From: Selenomonadaceae bacterium
GTDB lineage: Bacteria; Bacillota; Negativicutes; Selenomonadales; Selenomonadaceae
Direction of reading: 5' to 3'
Assembly: GCA_017477125.1 (NCBI GenBank)
Contig: JAFUXN010000047.1
Location: 1 to 40,762, forward strand
Length of the DNA: 40,762 nucleotides
Shown here: positions 32,944 to 40,422 of the stretch, one piece after another
How positions within the stretch are numbered: position 1 is the first letter of the stretch
Layout: each line of letters starts with the position of its first letter
Position numbers and translations under genes: made by a program
The notes under the pieces: generated by a model
Told to the model about the DNA's origin: nothing
What the model saw: only the letters and a program-made list of their open reading frames with translations
The model's database searches: none

Positions 32944-33870
32944 TTATTGAAGAGCCTTCGCCGCCGCGACGATCCCCTCGACGGTGATGCCGTTCTTTGC
33001 CATGAGACGCTCATAGGGAGCCGACTCGCCGAACTGATCTTGAATGCCGATCCGTTTGACTTTGCCCTTACCGAGCTCCGCCGCGACCTCGCACACCGCC
33101 GAGCCCAGCCCGTTCATGATGTTGTGATCCTCCGACGTGACGATCTTGCCGATGTTCTCAATGCAATCCTTGACGCAATCGACATCAAGCGGCTTGATCG
33201 TGTGCATGTCGACGACCTTCGCGCTGATCCCTTCGCCCTCAAGTATCTTCGCCGCCTCGAGCGCCAAGCACACCGTATCGCCGTTGGCAATCAACGCCAC
33301 GTCCTTGCCCTCTTGAATGATGTGCGCCTTGCCGATCTCGAGCTTGATGTTCTCGTCGTAGATGACGGGGATCGCGTCGCGAGTGAAGCGAATGAACACC
33401 GGTCCTTCGTACTCGACGATCTTGCGCACGAGTTCTTTCGCCGCATAATAGTCCGCCGGCATGATCACCGTCATGTTCGGGATCGTCCTCATCACGCCCA
33501 TGTCCTCGATCGCCTGATGAGACGCGCCGTCGTTCGCCGGGGTCAAGCCGCCATGCGAGCATGCGATCTTGACGTTGAGCTTCGGATAAGCGATCTCTTG
33601 ACGGATCATCTCGCACATTCTCAACGAGCCGAACACCGCGTACGTCACCACGAACGGAATCTTGCCGCACGTCGCCAGACCCGCTGCCACGCCCGCCGCG
33701 TTCTGCTCCGCGATCCCGACGTTGATGTGCTGATCCTCGAGCTCGTGAGCGAACTTGTCGGTCTTGCACGACTTGCCGATGTCGGCGTCGACCACCAGGA
33801 TATTTCTGTTCTTGCGTCCGAGCTCGACGAGTTCTTCGCCGAAGCCGTTGCGCGTTGCAATCTTCTTCAT
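32944..33870 (-). CDS. Transketolase, C-terminal subunit
   Basis: The pyrimidine-binding and C-terminal half of a split transketolase, 308 residues. ATG 33870 (MKKIATRNGFGEEL) is chosen because AAGGAG lies 8 bases upstream. Motifs: NILVVDADIGKS, FINVGIAEQN-type HINVGIAEQNAAGVAAGLA with the conserved Glu that activates thiamine diphosphate, TYAVFGSLRMCEMIRQ, SHGGLTPANDGASHQ and the C-terminal VVDMHTIKPLD. With the preceding gene it makes one enzyme that transfers two-carbon units between sugar phosphates. Split transketolases occur in dedicated sugar pathways such as apulose-phosphate or sulfosugar breakdown, as well as in pentose metabolism. Confidence 0.93.
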   Translation of the reverse strand: MKKIATRNGFGEELVELGRKNRNILVVDADIGKSCKTDKFAHELEDQHINVGIAEQNAAGVAAGLATCGKIPFVVTYAVFGSLRMCEMIRQEIAYPKLNVKIACSHGGLTPANDGASHQAIEDMGVMRTIPNMTVIMPADYYAAKELVRKIVEYEGPVFIRFTRDAIPVIYDENIKLEIGKAHIIQEGKDVALIANGDTVCLALEAAKILEGEGISAKVVDMHTIKPLDVDCVKDCIENIGKIVTSEDHNIMNGLGSAVCEVAAELGKGKVKRIGIQDQFGESAPYERLMAKNGITVEGIVAAAKALQ

Positions 33871-33894
33871 GTACTTCACTCCTTCAAAAATATC

Positions 33895-34728
33895 TCAGTC
33901 GATGCCCTCTTCGAGATCCTTCATCGCCTGCTCGTATTGCTCTTTGTTGGGAGCCACGCCATGCCAGCTGCCCACATTCTCCATAAACGAGACGCCCTTG
34001 CCCTTGGTCGTCGCCCCGATGATCACCTTCGGCTTGCGATCGTGCGCATGCATTTTGATCGTGTCGAGCGCCCGAACGATCTGCCCCATGTCATTGCCGT
34101 CGATGTTGTACACCTCGAAACCGAACGCCTTAAACTTCTCGCCGAGATCGAGATTGGGCATGACCTCGTCGGTCGTGCCGTCGATCTGCAGATTGTTGTC
34201 GTCGACGAACACGATCAGATTGTCGAGCTGATACTTGTTGGCAGTCTGCGCCGCCTCCCAAATCTCACCCTCTTGGCATTCGCCGTCGCCGAGCACCGCA
34301 AACACTCTGAATGCCTTCTTGTCCATCTTCGCGCCGATCGCCATGCCCACCGCGCATGCAAAGCCCTGTCCGAGCGATCCCGTCGGGATATCGATGCCCG
34401 GGCATTTCATGTTCGGGTGACCTTGCAACGGCGAGCCTTCCTTCCTCAACGTGTGGAGCACTTCCTCGGGGAAGAATCCGCGCTTGCCGAGCGCCGCGTA
34501 CTGGATCGGGCAGACGTGTCCCTTCGACAGCACGAACCGATCGCGATCCTCCCACTTCGGATTCTGCGGATCGACGTTCATCTCGCGGAAGTAGCATGCC
34601 GTTACGAAGTCCGCCGCCGACAACGATCCGCCCGGGTGTCCCGATTGCGCCTCGTACACCATCGTCACCACGATCTTGCGGAGTTCTTTCGCGATCTCCT
34701 TGAGCTCTTCGACTGTAGTTCTCTTCAT
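33895..34728 (-). CDS. Transketolase, N-terminal subunit
   Basis: The thiamine-diphosphate-binding half of the split transketolase, 277 residues. ATG 34728 follows GAGGTG by 6 bases; a GTG 9 bases earlier overlaps that site. It has EAQSGHPGGSLSAADF, FVLSKGHVCPIQYA, GHPNMKCPGIDIPTGSLGQG and the cofactor motif GDGECQEGEIWEAA through FVDDNNLQIDG, and ends before the central pyrimidine domain, which is in the next gene 24 bases downstream. Its presence directly behind TRAP transporter genes suggests the imported compound enters through a ketose phosphate, although no kinase or isomerase is visible. Confidence 0.93.
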   Translation of the reverse strand: MKRTTVEELKEIAKELRKIVVTMVYEAQSGHPGGSLSAADFVTACYFREMNVDPQNPKWEDRDRFVLSKGHVCPIQYAALGKRGFFPEEVLHTLRKEGSPLQGHPNMKCPGIDIPTGSLGQGFACAVGMAIGAKMDKKAFRVFAVLGDGECQEGEIWEAAQTANKYQLDNLIVFVDDNNLQIDGTTDEVMPNLDLGEKFKAFGFEVYNIDGNDMGQIVRALDTIKMHAHDRKPKVIIGATTKGKGVSFMENVGSWHGVAPNKEQYEQAMKDLEEGID

Positions 34729-34749
34729 GAATAACACCTCTCAAAAATT

Positions 34750-36033
34750 TTATACCAACAGCAACGGGAGTTGCGGAATGTACGTCACCAACAGCAGGAC
34801 GATCAGGCACGCGATGATCAACGGAATGACCGCCAGCGAGATGTCCTTCAACGAAATGTTTGCGATGCCGCACCCGACGAATAAGTTGATGCCGACGGGC
34901 GGCGTCACCAGTCCGATTGACAGGTTGAGCACCATCACCGCGCCGAAGTGGATCGGATCGATTCCCAACGTCAGAGCCACCGGCAGGAACAACGGCGTGA
35001 AGATCAGCACCGCCGACGTCGCGTCCATGAAGCAGCCGGCGATCAGGAAGATCACGTTGGCGATCAACAGGAACATTATATAATTGCCGCCGGTGATCTC
35101 CGTCAGCCCGTTGCTGATCGCCAAATCCAATCGCGCGCGCGTCAAGATGTATGCGAACAACGATGCCGTCGCGGTGATGAACATGACCACCGCCGTCGTC
35201 GTCGTCGAGTTGACGAATATCTCGTAGAGGTCTTTGAGCTTGAGCGTCTTGTAGATGAAGAAGCCGACGAATAATCCGTAGACCGCCGACGCTGCCGCCG
35301 CCTCCGTCGGAGTGAAGATGCCGCCGTAGATGCCGCCGAGAATGATCGCGGGCATCAGCAATCCCCAGAACGCCTCTTTGAACGACGCCCAACGTTCAGC
35401 CGCCGTCGCCTTCGGGAGCAATTCGATCTCCATGTTGCGCGTCGTCCAGATCGACACGACGATCAATGCCACGCCGATCATCAGCCCGGGCACGATGCCG
35501 CTCAAGAATAATTTTCCGATCGAAGTGTCGGCGACCGAGCCGTAGACGACAAATGTGATCGACGGAGGAATGACGATGCCCGTCGCGCCCGCCGCCGCCA
35601 TCAACGCCGCCGCAAATGCCGGAGGATATCCGACGTTGACCATCGCGGGGATCAGGATCATGCCGAGCGCCGCGACCGTCGCCGGACCCGAGCCGCTGAT
35701 CGCCGCGAAGAAGCATGCCACCGATACCATCACGACGATCAAGCCGCCGCGCAAATGCCCCACGCAACTCTGCGCAAAGTTGATGAGCCGTTCGGAGATG
35801 CCCGCCTTCTCCATGACGTTGCCGCCCAAGATGAAGAACGGTACCGCCAGCAGCACGAACTTACTTGTCGCCGACGAGAAGATGCGGGGCAGCGTCGTCA
35901 TGATCGCCTCGATCGGTTTGCCCGAGCCGTCGATCAACATGCCCGTCACGCTCGACACGCCCAAGCAGATCGCTATCGGCGTCCCCAACAGCAGGAACAC
36001 CGCGAAGCTCAGAAAAATTGCCGGTCCGATCAT
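34750..36033 (-). CDS. dctM: TRAP transporter large permease (DctM)
   Basis: The membrane subunit that drives TRAP uptake with a sodium or proton gradient, 427 residues with about twelve hydrophobic segments. Typical sequences are FLLLGTPIAICLG, LLAVPFFILGGNVMEKAGIS, CFFAAISGSGPATVAALG, AAAGATGIVIPPSI, GGIYGGIFTPTEAAA and LVTPPVGINLFVGCG. The ATG overlaps the dctQ stop by 4 bases (ATGA), so translation is coupled. Length fits the family. Confidence 0.95.
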   Translation of the reverse strand: MIGPAIFLSFAVFLLLGTPIAICLGVSSVTGMLIDGSGKPIEAIMTTLPRIFSSATSKFVLLAVPFFILGGNVMEKAGISERLINFAQSCVGHLRGGLIVVMVSVACFFAAISGSGPATVAALGMILIPAMVNVGYPPAFAAALMAAAGATGIVIPPSITFVVYGSVADTSIGKLFLSGIVPGLMIGVALIVVSIWTTRNMEIELLPKATAAERWASFKEAFWGLLMPAIILGGIYGGIFTPTEAAAASAVYGLFVGFFIYKTLKLKDLYEIFVNSTTTTAVVMFITATASLFAYILTRARLDLAISNGLTEITGGNYIMFLLIANVIFLIAGCFMDATSAVLIFTPLFLPVALTLGIDPIHFGAVMVLNLSIGLVTPPVGINLFVGCGIANISLKDISLAVIPLIIACLIVLLLVTYIPQLPLLLV

Positions 36034-36503
36034 TTGGCATCCTCCTTCCCTGCAATCGTGTCAAGCAACAGAAACAGAAACTCGAGCGCGATGAAGAAGG
36101 CGCCCAACGGGACGAACGCGCCGAATATCCACTCGGGCCACTGCATGCCCGCCGTCACCTGTCCGCGACGCATTTGGCTCGACACCATGTTGAGTCCGTA
36201 ATAAAATAACGCCGACGAAAACAGAAACGCCAGCGTATAACTCATCATCGTGATCGCGCGTTTCACTCCCGACGACATCAGGTCGAGGATCGCGGTGAAT
36301 CCCAAATGCGCTTTGCGTCGAGCGGCAGCCGCCGACCCGATCAAGCTCAACAAAACGAATAAGTATGTCGTGATCTCCTCCGAGAACGAGAACGAGGCGC
36401 TGAAGACGTAGCGCGCCACGACATTTGCGAACGTCAGGATCGTCATGAAGCCCAACGCGATCGCACAGATGATGTCTTCGATCTTTGCCAACATTGATCT
36501 CAT
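36030..36503 (-). CDS. dctQ: TRAP transporter small permease (DctQ)
   Basis: A 157-residue membrane protein with four helices: ICAIALGFMTILTFANVVARYVF, then FSFSEEITTYLFVLLSLIGSAAA, a third after RAITMMSYTLAF and a fourth FGAFVPLGAFFIALEFLFLLL (each given in part). The motif ARYVFSASFSFSEE is the usual DctQ signature around the first loop. It partners DctM and DctP. GAGGAGGT precedes the ATG, 15 bases after dctP. Confidence 0.92.
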   Translation of the reverse strand: MRSMLAKIEDIICAIALGFMTILTFANVVARYVFSASFSFSEEITTYLFVLLSLIGSAAAARRKAHLGFTAILDLMSSGVKRAITMMSYTLAFLFSSALFYYGLNMVSSQMRRGQVTAGMQWPEWIFGAFVPLGAFFIALEFLFLLLDTIAGKEDAK

Positions 36504-36518
36504 TGTCGCGCCACCTCC

Positions 36519-37553
36519 TCACTGCATTTGAAATGCTTCGCACGCCTCTTGACCGTACTTGTCCATGAGCTCGCGCCTTACGCCTTGCACTTTCGCCTGG
36601 AATGGTTTAAGCTGTTCGGGCGTGAGCACGGTGACTTCCATGCCGCCCTTGATGAACTTCTGCTTGATCGACTCCTCATCGTTCTCGACGAGATCGCGTC
36701 CCCACTCGCAAGCCTCTTTCGCCTTCGCGCGGATCAACTCCTGCGTCCGCGGCTCGAGGCTCTCAAAGATTTCGGTGTTGGCAACGAACAGATAATTCTC
36801 GTAGGTATAATTCCAAACGGTCATGTACTGTTGAATCTCGTTGACCTTGGCGGAGTTGGTAACACTGAAACCGTTCTCCTGCCCGTCGATGGTGCCCTGT
36901 TGGATCGCGGTGAATGCCTCGCTCCAGCTCATGGCAACGGGGTCGGCGTTGAAGGCATGCCAGAATTTGAAATAGACCTCGCCGCCGGGAACTCGAATCT
37001 TGAGACCGGCAACGTCCTCGGGAGTGCGGACTGCATGCTTGCCGTTGGTCACTTGACGGAAGCCGTTGTGCGCCGACGCAAGATAAGTGATGCCTTGGGT
37101 CGCGAGAATCTTTTCGTAGTACTTGCCGCCGGTCGTGTCGATGATCCGTCGAGCGTCTTGATAATTGTTGAATGTCCACGGCACCGATCCGATCAACAGA
37201 TGCTCGTCGAGCACTGCCATGACGCCCGCCGCGTACGCCGCCAAGTCAACTGCGCCGTCGGCGATCATCTCAATGCCCTTCGATGCGTTGCCGCCCGCCA
37301 GCTGATCGTTCGGGAAGACATCGATCACCACGTTGCCGTTTGTCTCCTCCGCCATGAGCTCGGCGAATTTGTTTGCGACCTTGGTATCGGTTGCGATGTT
37401 CGTTCCGTTGACCGTCATCACGAGCTTAACGCGCTGGTACTCGCCTTCCTTGCGTTCGCCCTGCTGCTGATCCTCGCCGCAGCCGCTCAACACAATTGTA
37501 AAGCATAACAGCGTCATCAGGATCAGGAGCCGTTTGAGAGTTGCGGTCTTCAA
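36519..37553 (-). CDS. dctP: TRAP transporter substrate-binding lipoprotein (DctP)
   Basis: The extracytoplasmic binding protein of the TRAP system, 344 residues. A lipoprotein signal with lipobox LSGC at 22-25 anchors it. The mature part has NGTNIATDTKVANKFAELM, FPNDQLAGGNASKGIEMI, GIDLA-like GAVDLAAYAAG, LKIRVPGGEVYFKFWHAFNA and the conserved TIDGQENG region. The Arg in KIRVPGG is the residue that normally holds a substrate carboxylate, so the ligand is probably a sugar acid or other organic acid. TTG 37553 follows AAAGGGGTG. First gene of the dctP-dctQ-dctM-tkt-tkt-SDR operon. Confidence 0.93.
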   Translation of the reverse strand: MKTATLKRLLILMTLLCFTIVLSGCGEDQQQGERKEGEYQRVKLVMTVNGTNIATDTKVANKFAELMAEETNGNVVIDVFPNDQLAGGNASKGIEMIADGAVDLAAYAAGVMAVLDEHLLIGSVPWTFNNYQDARRIIDTTGGKYYEKILATQGITYLASAHNGFRQVTNGKHAVRTPEDVAGLKIRVPGGEVYFKFWHAFNADPVAMSWSEAFTAIQQGTIDGQENGFSVTNSAKVNEIQQYMTVWNYTYENYLFVANTEIFESLEPRTQELIRAKAKEACEWGRDLVENDEESIKQKFIKGGMEVTVLTPEQLKPFQAKVQGVRRELMDKYGQEACEAFQMQ

Positions 37554-37582
37554 GTTGGTTCACCCCTTTTCGTTTTTGACGT

Positions 37583-37593
37583 GCAGTAACTGC
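37583..37593. promoter_or_regulatory. Palindrome GCAGT-A-ACTGC downstream of the dctP promoter
   Basis: A perfect 5+1+5 palindrome lies at roughly +5 to +15 of the dctP transcript. This position suits a repressor site. Confidence 0.45.
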
Positions 37594-37604
37594 CTCTGAT
37601 TGAA

Positions 37605-37633
37605 ATTATACAGCTTGACGAATGAACCGTCAA
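37605..37633 (-). promoter_or_regulatory. Near-consensus promoter of the TRAP-transketolase operon with overlapping inverted repeat
   Basis: On the minus strand TTGACG (complement of 37628-37633) and TATAAT (complement of 37605-37610) are exactly 17 bases apart. The inverted repeat TTGACG-AATGAAC-CGTCAA (37615-37633) covers the -35 and most of the spacer, so a dimeric regulator bound here would block polymerase. Confidence 0.82.
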
Positions 37634-37689
37634 TGCCGATTGCGTTACTGCCGACGGTCGACGATCATTGAGTGAGGGGAGGAGTGTTG

Positions 37690-39246
37690 ATGAGGGCACT
37701 GGTGTTGGCGCCCCACCCCGACGACGAGATCAATGTCGCGGGCTCGACGATCATTCGGCTGATCAGATCGGGCGTTGAGGTCTTCGTCGCCTACTCGACC
37801 AACGGAGATTTTAATAAGGCGGCCGACGTTCGAGCCGACGAGGCGATCCGATCGCTCAACGTTCTCGGCGTCGATCGCGATCACATCATCTGGCTCGGCT
37901 ACGGCGACACGTTCAACGGGACGGGGCGACCGCATGTCTTCTGCGCTCAAGCGCCGACCCGATCGCCCGCCGGTCATGTCGAAACGTATGCGCCTCATGG
38001 TTTCGAGCCATGGCGCCGCTCGCCCTACACTCGAGAAAATTTTTTTGCCGATCTCCAATCGTTGATCGTCGAGCTCCGCGCGGACATGATCTTCTGCGTC
38101 GATTTCGATTTCCATGCCGATCATCGGGCGCTGTCGCTCATGTTCGATCGAGTGATTGCGTCGATCCTCCGTCGCGATCCAAGTTACCGCCCCGAAGTCT
38201 TTAAGCGCTTCGCGTACTCGACGGCGTTCACCGCTCCTCAAGACTTGCACTCGAGAAATTTGCTGTCGACCGTCCGCCCCGCGCTCGGGCTCGAGGCTTA
38301 CGACTTCGATCTCATCGACAAATTCAATTACGTTTGGGCTGATCGCATTCGCTTCCCCATGCCGCTCGATTGTCGCGAGCCGTCGATCGACAACCCTATC
38401 GCTCGAGCGGTGTTCGTTCATCGATCTCAACGCATTCAACGGAACGCCCTTGCCATCGTCAACGCCGACGAGATTTTTTTCGAGCGCCGCACCGATTCGA
38501 TCACCTTCAGCGCCCGCGTCACTGCATCGAGCGGCGACCCGTCGAAGGCATGCGATTTCCAAATGCTCAACGTCAGAGACATCAACGAGAGCCCGCCGAC
38601 CTTTGCCGATTACTGTTGGACGCCGACGCCCGACGATCCCGACCGCCGATTGATTTTCGAGTGGAAGGCTCCTCAACGCGTCGAGCGCATCAAAATTTAC
38701 GGCAGCCTCGACGGCTCCATTGACAAACTCCGCATTTCGCTCGATAATATTACTTCGATCGACTGTCGTGTTGAGCGCGGCGGGCGTCCGACGGTGATCG
38801 ATCTGCCTCAACCGATCTCGATCCTCCGCGCGGAGTTTTCGATCGTCGATCCGATTGTCGAGGGCGGGATCGGTGAAATTGAAATGCTTCCGTCAAAGGA
38901 GCGCGCCGATCATGTCATGCCGCCCTTCATCAAGATCATCGCCGACGACGAATTCATTTATGATTATAAGATCCCGTCGACGATCGAGCGGATCGAAATT
39001 GGGATCTGCCGTTTTCATTTCGACGGTGAAATAAATTTTGACGTCGACGGCGGGACGATCACTCAACGGGACGGCGATCGGATCACATTGAAACTCGACG
39101 CGGCGGAGATCAAAGTGCGGGCGGTCGGCGACGGAGTTAGCGACGAGATCATGATCCGTCGCGTGAGCCCGATATATTTTTGGCGCTTGAGATTTAAACA
39201 AATGCTTGAAAGGATTTACATTCATTGGCTGAGAAAAAAATTTTAA
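37690..39246 (+). CDS. PIG-L-family deacetylase with C-terminal beta-sandwich
   Basis: A zinc-dependent N-deacetylase of 518 residues that probably removes acetyl groups from an amino sugar. ATG 37690 follows GGGGAGG by 7 bases. The N-terminal PIG-L domain (about 1-240) has the metal motif LAPHPDDEINVAG and a second HADH motif in DFDFHADHRAL. The middle and C-terminal part is beta-rich (WKAPQRVERIKIYGSLDGS, a pattern like F5/8-type carbohydrate-binding domains). The last 20 residues are basic and amphipathic (RLRFKQMLERIYIHW), suggesting membrane contact. No signal peptide. It is coupled to a YrbL-like gene and pagL, so the substrate may be LPS; that is inference from context. Confidence 0.85.
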   Translation: MRALVLAPHPDDEINVAGSTIIRLIRSGVEVFVAYSTNGDFNKAADVRADEAIRSLNVLGVDRDHIIWLGYGDTFNGTGRPHVFCAQAPTRSPAGHVETYAPHGFEPWRRSPYTRENFFADLQSLIVELRADMIFCVDFDFHADHRALSLMFDRVIASILRRDPSYRPEVFKRFAYSTAFTAPQDLHSRNLLSTVRPALGLEAYDFDLIDKFNYVWADRIRFPMPLDCREPSIDNPIARAVFVHRSQRIQRNALAIVNADEIFFERRTDSITFSARVTASSGDPSKACDFQMLNVRDINESPPTFADYCWTPTPDDPDRRLIFEWKAPQRVERIKIYGSLDGSIDKLRISLDNITSIDCRVERGGRPTVIDLPQPISILRAEFSIVDPIVEGGIGEIEMLPSKERADHVMPPFIKIIADDEFIYDYKIPSTIERIEIGICRFHFDGEINFDVDGGTITQRDGDRITLKLDAAEIKVRAVGDGVSDEIMIRRVSPIYFWRLRFKQMLERIYIHWLRKKF

Positions 39247-39842
39247 TGCTGACAAAGGATCTGTTCATCGGCAAGGGCGGGCATCAGGAGGCGTACGTTC
39301 ACCCCGATGATCCGTCGAAGTGCGTAAAGATCGCGTTCGATCCGAACGACGGCGACGTCAAGAAGGAGCTCCGCTATCGACGGATTTGCGCCGACAAACT
39401 TTCGCGCTCGAAACTCGTAACCAAGTACTACGGCGAGGTTGAGACCGACAAGGGCAGAGGGCTGGTGTTCGAACGCGTGATGAACTTCGACGGTGCGTCG
39501 TCGCTCGATCTCAAAGATTATTTGTCGGCAGTGTCGACGGCGGAGGAAGTCGATCAAAGTCGGGCATTGCTCATGGATTTTCGGAAAGACTTTTTGGAGG
39601 AGGGCATTGCGATCGTCGACACCGATATCACCAACTTCATGGTGCAACGTGTATCGCCGACCGAAACTCAAATGCGCATCGTCGACAACATAGGGACGCC
39701 GGTGCTGATCCCGCTGGTCTACTACTCCGATTACATTGCTCGGCGCAAAGCTCGAAGAGTTTGGAACCGCATAGTCGATTGGCTGAAGGAAAATTATCCG
39801 TCGGTGGTCGATGAAAAATTTTATGGGGAGTTGAGGGCATGA
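39225..39842 (+). CDS. YrbL-like kinase-fold protein
   Basis: A 205-residue protein of the PhoP-regulated YrbL family, related to small kinase-like folds. Matching features are GKGGHQEAYVHPDDPSKCVK near the N-terminus (glycine loop, then the strand with the ATP-lysine position), KKELRYRR, TKYYGEVETDKGRGLVFE, VDTDITNFMV (catalytic-loop-like) and VDNIGTPVLIPL (metal-binding-like). TTG 39225 is used here; ATG 39246, which overlaps the upstream stop (TAATG), is an alternative. In E. coli yrbL is part of the PhoP regulon. Its place between a deacetylase and pagL suggests it phosphorylates or regulates an LPS component. Confidence 0.85.
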   Translation: MAEKKILMLTKDLFIGKGGHQEAYVHPDDPSKCVKIAFDPNDGDVKKELRYRRICADKLSRSKLVTKYYGEVETDKGRGLVFERVMNFDGASSLDLKDYLSAVSTAEEVDQSRALLMDFRKDFLEEGIAIVDTDITNFMVQRVSPTETQMRIVDNIGTPVLIPLVYYSDYIARRKARRVWNRIVDWLKENYPSVVDEKFYGELRA

Positions 39843-40405
39843 GAAGAATTTTGCTGTTGATGGTCGCGCTGTTGATGTTGGCGTCGACGGCGAGCGCGGA
39901 CGATCCCGATCCCAAGCGGACGATCGAAGTGCAGCTCGAACGCTTCAACGGGCATATGTTCGACAAGCGCAAGGTCAACAATTATAATGTGCATGTCTTT
40001 CAGAAGGTGCATGATCATCGAGCGCTGTCGGTGTACCGCGGGCTGACGTTCATGCGCGCGACGGGTTACATCAGGACGCACAACAATGATGATCTGCTCG
40101 AGAGCGGCGCGGTCGGATTTGGTCCGGCGTTGATGCTCCGTTGGACGCAGCCTTTGACGGGTAAGCTCCACTTGGCGGGCGACTTCACCGGCAGTCTGTT
40201 GGCGTGCGACCATGCTCATCCCGCCAACGGTCGAGCGTACGGATTCATGTGGCGCGTGGGACCGAGATTGATCTGGCAGTACAACGAAGACGACTCGATC
40301 AGCGCGGGCTACTCGGTGAGCCACTTCTCCAACGGCACGCGCAAATCTCATAATCCGGGCTACAACAGCATGGGCTTCACCGTCAACTTCCAACACAAAT
40401 TCTAA
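39839..40405 (+). CDS. pagL: PagL-like lipid A 3-O-deacylase
   Basis: An outer-membrane hydrolase that removes the 3-O acyl chain from lipid A, lowering its potency. The 188-residue precursor has a signal peptide (RRILLLMVALLMLASTASA, cut before DDP) and an eight-strand-type barrel. The catalytic motif is SHFSNGTRKSHNPGYNSMG, with the His-x-Ser-Asn pattern of the family, and the protein ends in FQHKF with terminal Phe. The ATG overlaps the YrbL stop by 4 bases (ATGA), so it is translationally coupled. A hairpin array begins 18 bases after the stop. Confidence is high for the family; acyl specificity is not visible. Confidence 0.88.
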   Translation: MRRILLLMVALLMLASTASADDPDPKRTIEVQLERFNGHMFDKRKVNNYNVHVFQKVHDHRALSVYRGLTFMRATGYIRTHNNDDLLESGAVGFGPALMLRWTQPLTGKLHLAGDFTGSLLACDHAHPANGRAYGFMWRVGPRLIWQYNEDDSISAGYSVSHFSNGTRKSHNPGYNSMGFTVNFQHKF

Positions 40406-40422
40406 GAGAGACGGAGAAAAAA

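Noticed and set aside
32947-34734. A 595-codon open frame antisense to the transketolase genes
   Set aside because: The sense strand holds two clear transketolase subunits. The antisense product is rich in His, Arg, Asp and Leu, with no recognisable fold.
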